Source of the DNA: CAJWPI01 sp964571215
GTDB taxonomy: Bacteria; Pseudomonadota; Gammaproteobacteria; Magnimaribacterales; Magnimaribacteraceae
Assembly: GCA_964571215.1 (NCBI GenBank)
Contig: CAZMZZ010000018.1
Coordinates: 1 to 29,264, forward strand
Direction of reading: 5' to 3'
Length of the DNA stretch: 29,264 nt
Under the pieces are notes generated by a model. It did not search any database. It was not told where the DNA came from and saw only the letters and a list, made by a program, of their open reading frames with translations. The position numbers and the translations under genes were made by a program. Below, piece by piece: positions 23,993-29,264 of the stretch (its first letter is position 1; every line of letters starts with the position of its first letter).

Positions 23993-24340
23993 CTAAAGAC
24001 GAACACCTATACGATATAGAATCAGAATATATACCCAGTAAAAGAACCCCGTAGATAAAACAGAAATAAATAGTGAGTAAATAAAATCTAACTTAATTCT
24101 CAAACAAATAGCTAAAACTATAAAAAAAATCAAAGACGGAGGAATCATAATCAAGATACTATTAGATAAATCTAAAACAGACTTTAAGTCTTTTGTTTCG
24201 TAATAAAACCAAGTAATAGCTAAAACTGAGGTTAGTGGAATAGAGGCCAGCACACCAGCAAATAAGGTAGAGCGTTTCGCTATCTCAGAAACAGCAACAA
24301 CAATGATTGCGGTTATTAAAATCTTTGTGACTAAATACAT
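23993..24340 (-). CDS. DUF3147-like small membrane protein
   Basis: 115 residues with four predicted membrane helices, roughly 5-22, 25-47, 60-82 and 85-110, and charged turns such as AKRS and YYETKD between them. The helix 1 motif EIAKRSTLFAGVLASIPLTS fits DUF3147 from memory. Function is unknown; it is presumably an inner-membrane protein. It is separated from the PPOX gene by 38 bp and is divergent from the orphan gene at 24414. Confidence 0.65.
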   Translation of the reverse strand: MYLVTKILITAIIVVAVSEIAKRSTLFAGVLASIPLTSVLAITWFYYETKDLKSVLDLSNSILIMIPPSLIFFIVLAICLRIKLDFIYSLFISVLSTGFFYWVYILILYRIGVRL

Positions 24341-24413
24341 ACTCCCAAATCAAGTTACCAAAATACTTATAACTAGAATTAAAGTATTATTATAAAAGAA
24401 ACTAAAGATATAA

Positions 24414-24998
24414 ATGGAAGAAGAGACTCAGAGACCTGAAGAAATAGATTCAAAAAAACTTCAAGAAGCTATAGAGGCATTAGACCCCATAAAAAATGTT
24501 CAAGATTTAGCGGCTCTCGCTGCTGAGATGTTAGCTCAAGAAGGTATGTCAACTAAATGGGATGATATCTTACCAATGTTAGATAATGAAAACCTGTCAG
24601 AAGAATTAAGACTAGCATCTCACATTATTTTTAGAGCTAGATTAATTCTAGAGGTATTAGAAAACTCTAATTTAGAAGATGAAGGACCTGAAAAAAGTAA
24701 TCTCGTCTATAACACCATGTTAATGATGGATGCAGTAGAAGTAGCTAATCTAAAAGGCTATTTACCAAGTTCATCAAGAATAAATTTTACTAAAACAGAA
24801 AGAAAAGTTTCTTCCATAAAAGCAGCTGTAAAAAAAGAAAAAATAATCGATACCATTAGGGAGTTAGCCCAAAAAAATCCTGATAAACGTATAACTTGGT
24901 TAAGAAAAAAAGCTTCTTCGGTCTTGAGTAATAAAGGAAAGAAAGGATATAGTTATAGACAGATCTTAAGAGATACTAAAGGTTTAAAAATTAAGTAA
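24414..24998 (+). CDS. Hypothetical protein, acidic N-terminus and basic C-terminus
   Basis: 194 residues that I do not recognise. The first third is acidic and helical (EEETQRPEEIDSKKLQEAIEAL). The middle is helical, with Leu-rich stretches (SEELRLASHIIFRARLILEVLE). The last 70 residues are strongly basic, with KRITWLRKKASSVL and a terminal GKKGYSYRQILRDTKGLKIK that could contact nucleic acid. It has no ribosome site and may be translated from a short leader. It is followed 13 bp later by the LLM gene on the same strand and is divergent from a membrane-protein gene. Confidence 0.6.
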   Translation: MEEETQRPEEIDSKKLQEAIEALDPIKNVQDLAALAAEMLAQEGMSTKWDDILPMLDNENLSEELRLASHIIFRARLILEVLENSNLEDEGPEKSNLVYNTMLMMDAVEVANLKGYLPSSSRINFTKTERKVSSIKAAVKKEKIIDTIRELAQKNPDKRITWLRKKASSVLSNKGKKGYSYRQILRDTKGLKIK

Positions 24999-25011
24999 CT
25001 GGAGAAGTTCT

Positions 25012-25980
25012 ATGAGCAAACACAAATTTAGATTTTCTTGGCAGGCTTTTGAAGCAAATTCAGCTAAAGAATGGAAAGAAAAAGCAAAAAAAGCAGAGGA
25101 CTCAGGTTTCTCAGCTTTTCATCTAGCAGACCATTATCTTGGGCCTGGTCCTGCTCTTGAAAAAGCTGCCCATCCAGTGCAAAACATAGCAGCAGTACCT
25201 GCAATTATGTCTGCTGCCTCTGCTACAAATTCAATCAAAGTTGGTTGTAGAGTTTTTTGTACAAGCTACCGTCCAGCCGGTGTTCTTGCTAAAGAAGCTA
25301 TGACTATAGATTTTCTTACAGAAGGAAGACTTGAGTTAGGGTTAGGAGCAGGCTGGATCGCTAGTGAGTATGAAGCTCTAGGCATACCATTTGACCCTCC
25401 AGGAAAAAGAATAAAAAGATTAGAAGAAACAATTTCCATAATAAAATCTCATATGCTGGGAGATAGCCTTGATTTTATAGGTGAAGAAGTAAAAGCTACA
25501 GGATATGAGAGCTTACCTGCAGCTGCCAACGGAAAAGTACCGTTAATGATTGGCGGAGGAGCTCCTAGAGTTTTGGGGATAGCTGGGCGTGAAGCAGATA
25601 TTGTAAGTATTAATTACAATAACAGCGCAGGTCATCTAGCTGGTTCGAGAGAGACTGATACAGCAAATGAGACTTTGAAGAAAATTCAATGGGTAAAAGA
25701 TGGAGCAGGCAATAGATTCGAAGAACTAGAATTAGAAATTGGTGCCTATCTAACTGTAGTCACAGACAGTCAGAAAGAGACTGCTCAATCCTTCAGCGAA
25801 ATGTTAGGTATGTCTACGGAAGAAATGCTCTCTTTCCCCCATGCTTTAATTGGATCGGTAGATTATATTTGTGAAGAGTTAGAAAAAAGGAGAGAACTTT
25901 ATGGAATAAGTTATATCTCTTTTCCAGACAACGCAGCTGAATCTGCCATCCCTATAGTAGAAAGACTTTCAGGAAAATAA
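25012..25980 (+). CDS. LLM-class (luciferase-like) oxidoreductase, F420-dependent type
   Basis: 322 residues of the bacterial luciferase-like TIM barrel: FRFSWQAFEANSAKEWKEKA, then GFSAFHLADHYLGPGP, the DFLTEGRLELGLGAGW motif near 105-120, EYEALGIPFDPPGKRIKRLEE, and VPLMIGGGAPRVLGIAGREADIV. The layout matches the actinobacterial F420-dependent subgroup TIGR03621, as I recall it. Whether this organism makes F420 is unknown, and FMN use is possible. A GGAG site precedes the ATG. It ends 2 bp from the convergent crcB stop. Confidence 0.88.
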   Translation: MSKHKFRFSWQAFEANSAKEWKEKAKKAEDSGFSAFHLADHYLGPGPALEKAAHPVQNIAAVPAIMSAASATNSIKVGCRVFCTSYRPAGVLAKEAMTIDFLTEGRLELGLGAGWIASEYEALGIPFDPPGKRIKRLEETISIIKSHMLGDSLDFIGEEVKATGYESLPAAANGKVPLMIGGGAPRVLGIAGREADIVSINYNNSAGHLAGSRETDTANETLKKIQWVKDGAGNRFEELELEIGAYLTVVTDSQKETAQSFSEMLGMSTEEMLSFPHALIGSVDYICEELEKRRELYGISYISFPDNAAESAIPIVERLSGK

Positions 25981-25982
25981 AT

Positions 25983-26348
25983 CTATTTAGTAGAAAGTTG
26001 TAGACCAAGCCAAGTTGCAAACAAGCAACCAATAGTGCTTATTAATATATAACTAATAGCACTAGTCCAAAGACCCTGACTAATAAGATCTAAGGTTTCT
26101 TTAGAAAAGGCGGAAAAGGTAGTAAAAGCTCCGAGAAATCCTAATATAAAAAAAGGCTGGTAAAACTCAAACTGTTTTAAAAAAAGAGTATTTAGGACTA
26201 TACCAAGAAAGAAACATCCTAAAATATTAACTGAAAGAATTCCTAAGGGAACAAAAGAAAAAGAAATCTTTGATGTAATTAATTCTGAAGTGAAAACTCT
26301 AGTAACTGCTCCTAGAGCTCCACCGAAAGCTATTAGAATATATCTCAT
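25983..26348 (-). CDS. crcB: Fluoride ion channel CrcB/Fluc
   Basis: 121-residue four-helix membrane protein that exports fluoride as an antiparallel dimer. Diagnostic motifs are GGALGAVTRVF at the N-terminus, LGILSVNILGCFFLG with the conserved Asn, and GFLGAFTTFSAFSKE with the Phe-box and the TTFS turn that lines the pore and binds the central Na+. Its ATG lies only 11 bp after the CCA end of tRNA-Lys on the same strand, so it is probably co-transcribed with the tRNA. No fluoride riboswitch fits in that space. Confidence 0.93.
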   Translation of the reverse strand: MRYILIAFGGALGAVTRVFTSELITSKISFSFVPLGILSVNILGCFFLGIVLNTLFLKQFEFYQPFFILGFLGAFTTFSAFSKETLDLISQGLWTSAISYILISTIGCLFATWLGLQLSTK

Positions 26349-26359
26349 TTACTTCATTA

Positions 26360-26436
26360 TGGTGGGCCGTCTGCGACTCGAACGCAGGACCAATTCCTTA
26401 AAAGGGAACTGCTCTACCAAACTGAGCTAACGGCCC
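26360..26436 (-). tRNA. tRNA-Lys (anticodon TTT), CCA encoded
   Basis: Read on the minus strand, it folds fully in 77 nt: acceptor GGGCCGT/ACGGCCC, D-arm GCTC/GAGC, anticodon stem GTTCC/GGAAT with loop CTTTTAA (anticodon TTT), T-arm CTGCG/CGCAG with TTCGAGT, then A and an encoded CCA. The 5' 39 nt are duplicated at 28290-28328, so this gene appears to have been rebuilt by integration of a small island from its anticodon loop upward. Confidence 0.97.
26398..26436 (-). repeat. 39-bp direct repeat, copy inside intact tRNA-Lys (att-like)
   Basis: Identical to 28290-28328. It spans the acceptor 5' strand, D-arm, 5' anticodon stem and the whole anticodon loop; the next base differs (G here, A in the other copy). 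Integration into tRNA anticodon loops by tyrosine recombinases is well documented. Confidence 0.9.
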
Positions 26437-26445
26437 TAGAGCGGC

Positions 26446-26451
26446 ATTATA
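26446..26451 (-). promoter_or_regulatory. -10 element of the tRNA-Lys promoter, lying in island DNA
   Basis: The minus strand reads ATGTATAAT followed by GCCGC, 9 bp before the first tRNA base. TATAAT is a perfect -10 and the GC-rich discriminator is typical of stable-RNA promoters. No good -35 is visible at 16-18 bp spacing, where the sequence falls in the 3' end of the 196-aa gene. Confidence 0.55.
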
Positions 26452-26456
26452 CATAC

Positions 26457-27047
26457 CTAATTTATTGAAGGAATGCTTCTGTTTAGGAAACTTCTAAAAT
26501 TATAGAATGGTCCACAGAAGTATTTTCTTCTCCAATTCTCATAATGTTCCTGATTCTCTAGGCCAGGAGTAACTATCCAAGGGCGGTTCCAACAAGCAAA
26601 TTGATCTTCTACAGCTAGATTCCTAGAACAATCTATAACATGAACCTGTAAATCTGAAAAAACTAGGTAATAGATTAGGGTTTGTGGCTCTACTTGCTTG
26701 ATTTTTTTCAATTCCTCTAAACTTTGATTTTCAGTTAGTAAAGTTTCCAGATCCTCTTTGGTTCTGCCTTTAAATTCTACAGGACAATATAGAAAGCTTT
26801 CTCCATCTTTCATTTCTAATATCTTGTCTGGTAAACACCTTAGTCTTTGCATATAAGCCAAAGTTCTGTTATCAAAGATGGTATTTCGTTTGTTCTTATA
26901 CTCATGACAGGCATTTGAATGAGTATGCTCCCATCCATGATTTATAACCCTCATACCTAAACCACCCATGGCTTCAGTAAAGGTATTCTCTACAAAAGTC
27001 CCTTTAGCCATATTGAGATTGCCATAATAAGGCGAGAACTTGGTCAT
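26457..27047 (-). CDS. Putative PD-(D/E)XK-type nuclease, island cargo
   Basis: 196 residues without a family I can name. An N-terminal helix carries Glu20 (GTFVENTFTEAMGGLGMRV). It is followed by CLPDKILEMKDGESFLYCPVEFK, read in two parts: Pro73-Asp74 and, 16 residues after the Asp, Glu91-Phe92-Lys93 at the end of a predicted strand. A later QTLIYYLVFS segment follows. Helix-Glu, PD and ExK in this order are the signature of restriction-endonuclease-like folds such as VRR-NUC or Holliday-junction-resolvase relatives. Several Cys and His (47, 48, 71, 88) might bind metal. It lies 8 bp after the 57-aa gene and just before the tRNA promoter. Nuclease activity is inferred from a motif only. A later Met13 start is possible. 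Confidence 0.6.
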   Translation of the reverse strand: MTKFSPYYGNLNMAKGTFVENTFTEAMGGLGMRVINHGWEHTHSNACHEYKNKRNTIFDNRTLAYMQRLRCLPDKILEMKDGESFLYCPVEFKGRTKEDLETLLTENQSLEELKKIKQVEPQTLIYYLVFSDLQVHVIDCSRNLAVEDQFACWNRPWIVTPGLENQEHYENWRRKYFCGPFYNFRSFLNRSIPSIN

Positions 27048-27055
27048 GACCTGTT

Positions 27056-27229
27056 TTAGTCTTTACTTGGAAAAAGAGAAGAATTAAGACTTGATATAAG
27101 TGTTAATTCAGAATCAGCAATTATCTCTCCTTTCTCAGAATAAATAATAATATGTATATCTTCACCTTTGGCCCTTTCAAGGGCTTCAGTATCAATATAC
27201 AAATAGTTTAAATCTACCCTTACTGACAT
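27056..27229 (-). CDS. Small 57-aa protein between HTH and nuclease-like genes
   Basis: The open frame begins at ATG 27229-27227, 2 bp after the TAG of the HTH gene, and ends 8 bp before the next start. It encodes about 57 residues: MSVRVDLNYLYIDTEALERA, then GEDIHIIIYSEKGEIIADSE and a short helical tail. The pattern suggests one or two beta hairpins. It has no ribosome site of its own, so it is probably made by translational coupling. It is acidic (many Asp/Glu), which would suit an antitoxin or DNA-mimic partner, but this is speculation; no family recognised. Confidence 0.5.
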   Translation of the reverse strand: MSVRVDLNYLYIDTEALERAKGEDIHIIIYSEKGEIIADSELTLISSLNSSLFPSKD

Positions 27230-27231
27230 AA

Positions 27232-28092
27232 CTAGAATGGAACTCCATCTTTGAATTGATAATAAGATTTAGGATAACCAGTTTGGAGGTAAGGCTTCTC
27301 TATCTTTTCAAAGTGCTCGAAAGTTCCTCTTGGTGCCCAATCTGAAGGATCTACTGTGGCAGCTTTTAAGTAAACAAAGTTTAAATCGTCTTTAGCAATG
27401 AAGATGAAGTCTTGATATGAAGATTCGTCTTCATCCAACTCAATCCATTTTCCATCATAATCTTCCCATTTACGCTCTAGCCAGATAGGCAATCTACAAA
27501 AGTAAAAAGCGTAACAATGCCTATACATTTCGGAAATTAGAGATTGTAGATCCCGTAACCCCTCTTTTATTTCAAGTGATTCAGAAAGAGTCCTCGGTTT
27601 ACTGACACCAGGCCTTAAGTCTGTGAAAGAGGTTGTTTCTAAGGCTGAAGTAATAGACTGAAATTTTTCAAGTAGTTCTTTATCGGGCAAAGGGTTCTCT
27701 AGAAGATCTACATGGGAATTTTTAATTACGCTTGCTAACTCATCTATAACTTTATGTTCATGTATCTTATCAGCAAGAAAATTAAATTCTTTTAAGGCTC
27801 CTGACTGGCTAAGACTTTTAGACTTTAAATCTATAAGTTCAGTAAAGTTTCCTGCATACTTCACACTGCGTGCTGAATCATATTTAATAATGTTGTTTAC
27901 GTCTTCCCCAACAAAGTTTGCAATTTTTAAAGCTAACTGAAATGAGATCACACCTCCAGCAAGTGCAGATTGAAAATGCCTTAGTGATATACCTAATCCT
28001 TCTGCTACATCAACTGTAGTTATATCCTCATCTAACCAACGAGTTATGGTTAAACTATTTATAGATAAAATTACTGTTCTTTGCTTATTCAT
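27232..28092 (-). CDS. HTH (XRE/Cro-like) domain protein of unknown function, island cargo
   Basis: 286 residues. Residues 22-70 (VDVAEGLGISLRHFQSALAG, then a helix LALKIANFVGEDVNNII) have the helix-turn-helix spacing of XRE/Cro domains. Residues 85-190 are helical. The C-terminal 90 residues contain aromatic-rich strands (YAFYFCRLPIWLERKWEDYD, then YQDFIFIAKDDLNFVYLKAA) of unknown fold. It is the first gene of the three-gene island operon. No Shine-Dalgarno is visible; instead a 9-bp repeat that recurs 33 bp upstream sits over the start region, consistent with autoregulation. It could be a sensor-regulator of the nuclease-like gene. Confidence 0.6.
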   Translation of the reverse strand: MNKQRTVILSINSLTITRWLDEDITTVDVAEGLGISLRHFQSALAGGVISFQLALKIANFVGEDVNNIIKYDSARSVKYAGNFTELIDLKSKSLSQSGALKEFNFLADKIHEHKVIDELASVIKNSHVDLLENPLPDKELLEKFQSITSALETTSFTDLRPGVSKPRTLSESLEIKEGLRDLQSLISEMYRHCYAFYFCRLPIWLERKWEDYDGKWIELDEDESSYQDFIFIAKDDLNFVYLKAATVDPSDWAPRGTFEHFEKIEKPYLQTGYPKSYYQFKDGVPF

Positions 28093-28095
28093 AAT

Positions 28096-28137
28096 GCGAA
28101 CTTTAATACATCTTAGGATGAATTACAAGCGAACTTT
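28096..28137 (-). promoter_or_regulatory. Candidate operator: two AAAGTTCGC direct repeats upstream of the HTH gene
   Basis: On the minus strand AAAGTTCGC occurs at 28137-28129 and again at 28104-28096, with 33 bp between starts, about three helical turns. The distal copy lies in a hairpin-like TACAA/TTGTA inverted pair. The proximal copy ends 3 bp before the ATG, where a ribosome site would normally be. A bound HTH protein could block transcription or translation start. Confidence 0.5.
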
Positions 28138-28172
28138 GTATGAACTATGAAATAATGGGCTAAATTAGATTT

Positions 28173-28206
28173 AGGGATAGCTCAGGGATAGCATTTGATA
28201 ACTATC
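28173..28206. repeat. Tandem AGGGATAGC repeats with an inverted partial copy
   Basis: AGGGATAGC occurs at 28173-28181 and 28184-28192, an 11-bp period. A reversed partial copy (CTATC at 28202-28206, within ACTATCTCT) pairs with GATAG at 28187-28191 over a 10-base loop. This is located 80-115 bp upstream of the HTH gene and may be a protein-binding or recombinase arm site. Confidence 0.45.
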
Positions 28207-28289
28207 TCTAGTAAGTTAAAGGGTTTCAAAAGCTTTTAATGCCTACATATATAGCTTATATAGTGAAGATTTAGGAGGAAAAAACTTCT

Positions 28290-28328
28290 TTAAAAGGGAA
28301 CTGCTCTACCAAACTGAGCTAACGGCCC
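28290..28328 (-). repeat. Stranded 5' half of tRNA-Lys (att-like remnant)
   Basis: An exact 39-nt copy of the tRNA-Lys 5' half, ending at the last base of the anticodon loop. The following bases AGAAG keep only the inner three pairs of the anticodon stem. There is no T-arm or acceptor 3' strand, so it cannot make a tRNA. It lies 26 bp after the cpoB stop, the place where tRNA-Lys is found downstream of tol-pal in other gammaproteobacteria. Confidence 0.9.
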
Positions 28329-28354
28329 AAGAAAATTGAGTACATTCTATAACT

Positions 28355-29047
28355 TTAGTCTTTTGGATTCGACTTTTCTTCTCCTAATTCATAGGTATTT
28401 TTTGCTAGCTGGGCTGCACCTGAATCCGGATATTTGTTTATTAAATCGATTAAATAATTATTTGAGGCGTCTAACTGAAATAATTTTTTCTCAATTTCAG
28501 ATAGTTTAAATAAAGAATCTGCAGCCCTAGGGTGCTGATCGTATTTATTAACAACAACTAAATAATTTTCTCTTGCATCTTCTAATTTTAGTTGAGAAAG
28601 AAATAATTCTCCTGACCAAAAATAAGCTTCAGCTGCATATTCACCTTCAGGAAAATCGATGATTAGTTGTCTGAAGTTTTCAAGAGATTCAGCATAATTA
28701 CCAGTTTGAAATAATTCTAAAGCTTCTTTATAAAGCAATATTTCTGGACCTGGTCCTATCAATGCTTCTTGTTCATATGAAAGTAATTTTTCTTCTTCAG
28801 AATTAGATTGAATTTTTAGTTCATGTAACCTTTGATCTAGATCCATATACCTTTGCTTCTGTAGTTCTTGTGACTTTTCTATTAAATAGGCATTTTCTTC
28901 AACTAAGCTCCTTAATGAAGCTATTTCTTGTTCTAATGCAACAATCTTTTGATAAATTAAATTAATAGCCTGATCTTCTTCTTTTGAAGATAAGCTTATT
29001 GAAAAAGCAAGTAAGAAGGATATTAGATAAGGTTGTATCTTAAACAA
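28355..29047 (-). CDS. cpoB: Cell division coordinator CpoB / Tol-Pal system protein YbgF
   Basis: 230-residue periplasmic protein. A signal peptide (FKIQPYLISFLLAFSISLSS) is followed by a coiled coil at about 27-75 (IYQKIVALEQEIASLRSLVEE), the YbgF trimerisation region. Three TPR-like repeats follow from residue 100 on: YKEALELFQTGNYAESLENF, AAEAYFWSGELFLSQLKLED, and ADSLFKLSEIEKKL. CpoB links peptidoglycan synthesis with Tol-Pal outer-membrane constriction. It starts 14 bp after the pal stop on the same strand, as in other gammaproteobacteria. Its 3' flank leads into the truncated tRNA half. Confidence 0.92.
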   Translation of the reverse strand: MFKIQPYLISFLLAFSISLSSKEEDQAINLIYQKIVALEQEIASLRSLVEENAYLIEKSQELQKQRYMDLDQRLHELKIQSNSEEEKLLSYEQEALIGPGPEILLYKEALELFQTGNYAESLENFRQLIIDFPEGEYAAEAYFWSGELFLSQLKLEDARENYLVVVNKYDQHPRAADSLFKLSEIEKKLFQLDASNNYLIDLINKYPDSGAAQLAKNTYELGEEKSNPKD

Positions 29048-29061
29048 TTATTCGTTAAAAC

Positions 29062-29264
29062 TTAATAAATCTTTAAAACAGCTCGTCTGTTCTTTGACCA
29101 AGAAGTCTCGTTAGAGCCTGGAGAAACCGGTCTTTCTTCACCATAACTAACTACATTTACCCTTCTTGAGGAGACCCCATTAAGGATAAGAATCTCTGAA
29201 ATAGCATTTGCTCTTTTCTCGCCAAGGGCAAGATTATATTCCATTGTACAACTTACATCACAAT
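29062..29264 (-). CDS. pal: Peptidoglycan-associated lipoprotein Pal, C-terminal part (runs off window)
   Basis: The frame is open through the right edge, so the ATG at 29244 is internal. The roughly 67 visible residues are the end of an OmpA-like domain: MEYNLALGEKRANAISEIL, the RRVNVVSYGEERPV loop, and WSKNRRAVLKIY at the C-terminus. These match Pal (the EYN.ALGE.RA and SYGEE.P motifs with the terminal NRRA that binds peptidoglycan). The N-terminal lipobox and first half lie outside the window. Confidence 0.92.
   Translation of the reverse strand, partial: CDVSCTMEYNLALGEKRANAISEILILNGVSSRRVNVVSYGEERPVSPGSNETSWSKNRRAVLKIY

Larger units (their letters stand above)
26398..28328. mobile_element. 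Small tRNA-Lys-targeted genomic island (integrase-less)
   Basis: A 39-bp exact direct repeat marks both ends (26398-26436 and 28290-28328). It corresponds precisely to tRNA-Lys from base 1 to the end of the anticodon loop. Outside the repeat the sequences diverge at once. The cpoB-tRNA-Lys order known at tol-pal loci is therefore split by about 1.9 kb holding three minus-strand genes and repeated sites. The cpoB-proximal copy is the stranded original 5' half. The island supplied a new 5' half and a new -10 to the functional tRNA. No integrase, transposase or replication gene is present, so the element is either a decayed remnant or one mobilised in trans. Confidence 0.75.

Noticed and set aside
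26349..26359. Fluoride riboswitch ahead of crcB
   Set aside because: Only 11 bp separate the tRNA CCA end and the crcB start, too short for the aptamer.
28228..28237. AAAAGCTTTT palindrome as an operator or terminator
   Set aside because: Single short AT palindrome with no second copy and no T-tract; expected by chance in AT-rich DNA.
28290..28328. A second tRNA-Lys gene
   Set aside because: Only the first 39 nt are present; the anticodon stem 3' strand is altered and the T-arm and acceptor 3' strand are absent, so it is a remnant and not a functional gene.
1..29264. CRISPR array, transposon or prophage genes
   Set aside because: No regularly spaced repeats, transposase, integrase or phage structural proteins were seen on either strand; the only mobile-element evidence is the tRNA-derived repeat pair.

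Overview
The window is AT-rich (roughly one-third G+C by eye), gene-dense, and looks like the chromosome of a streamlined marine-type gammaproteobacterium. The best taxonomic anchor is the right edge, where pal and cpoB (ybgF) run on the minus strand toward a tRNA-Lys, an order well known from gammaproteobacterial tol-pal loci. The rest is rich in oxygenases, SDRs, SnoaL-like proteins, ThuA-like proteins and a DUF3604 protein, a repertoire typical of heterotrophs that degrade complex oxygenated lipids, terpenoids or aromatics. Species cannot be assigned from the sequence alone.

Layout. (1) Positions 1-374 hold the 3' part of a glyoxalase-fold (VOC) gene. (2) Positions 462-11211 hold a long plus-strand run, probably one operon: cytochrome P450, limonene-epoxide-hydrolase-type protein, acyl-CoA dehydrogenase, a three-gene 2-oxoacid/acetoin dehydrogenase complex (E1 alpha, E1 beta, E2; no E3), Rieske oxygenase, aldehyde dehydrogenase, SnoaL-like protein, ThuA-like protein and SDR. 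(3) Positions 11363-15697 hold a second plus-strand set: Rieske oxygenase, SDR, ThuA-like protein, Rieske oxygenase. A 742-aa DUF3604 lipoprotein gene (15778-18006) follows. (4) Positions 17978-21116 (minus) hold a compact SnoaL / P450 / SnoaL / Gfo-Idh-MocA operon, divergent from a plus-strand TIM-barrel epimerase-like gene and SDR (21154-22805). (5) Positions 22817-24340 (minus) hold an ABM-domain protein, a DUF1543 protein, a PPOX-type flavoprotein and a small DUF3147-like membrane protein. An orphan gene and an LLM-family oxidoreductase follow on the plus strand, then crcB (minus).

The catabolic genes fit together as an oxidative route. P450 and Rieske enzymes introduce oxygen, the epoxide hydrolase and SDRs process epoxides and alcohols, and the aldehyde dehydrogenase makes acids. 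The 2-oxoacid dehydrogenase complex and acyl-CoA dehydrogenase then feed acyl-CoAs into central metabolism. The ThuA, Gfo/Idh/MocA and epimerase-like genes suggest that a sugar or cyclitol part may also be processed. The substrate is unknown.

The most unusual feature is at 26398-28328. A 39-bp exact direct repeat brackets about 1.9 kb lying between cpoB and crcB. The repeat is the 5' half of tRNA-Lys(TTT), from its first base to the last base of the anticodon loop. One copy sits inside the intact tRNA (26360-26436) and the other is a stranded tRNA half beside cpoB (28290-28328). The enclosed DNA holds a tight three-gene minus-strand operon: an HTH (XRE-like) protein, a 57-aa protein and a 196-aa protein with a PD-(D/E)XK-nuclease-like motif. 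Repeats lie upstream that could be operators. No integrase is present. It looks like a minimal tRNA-targeted genomic island carrying a compact cargo, possibly defence or toxin-antitoxin-like, that I do not recognise as a described system.
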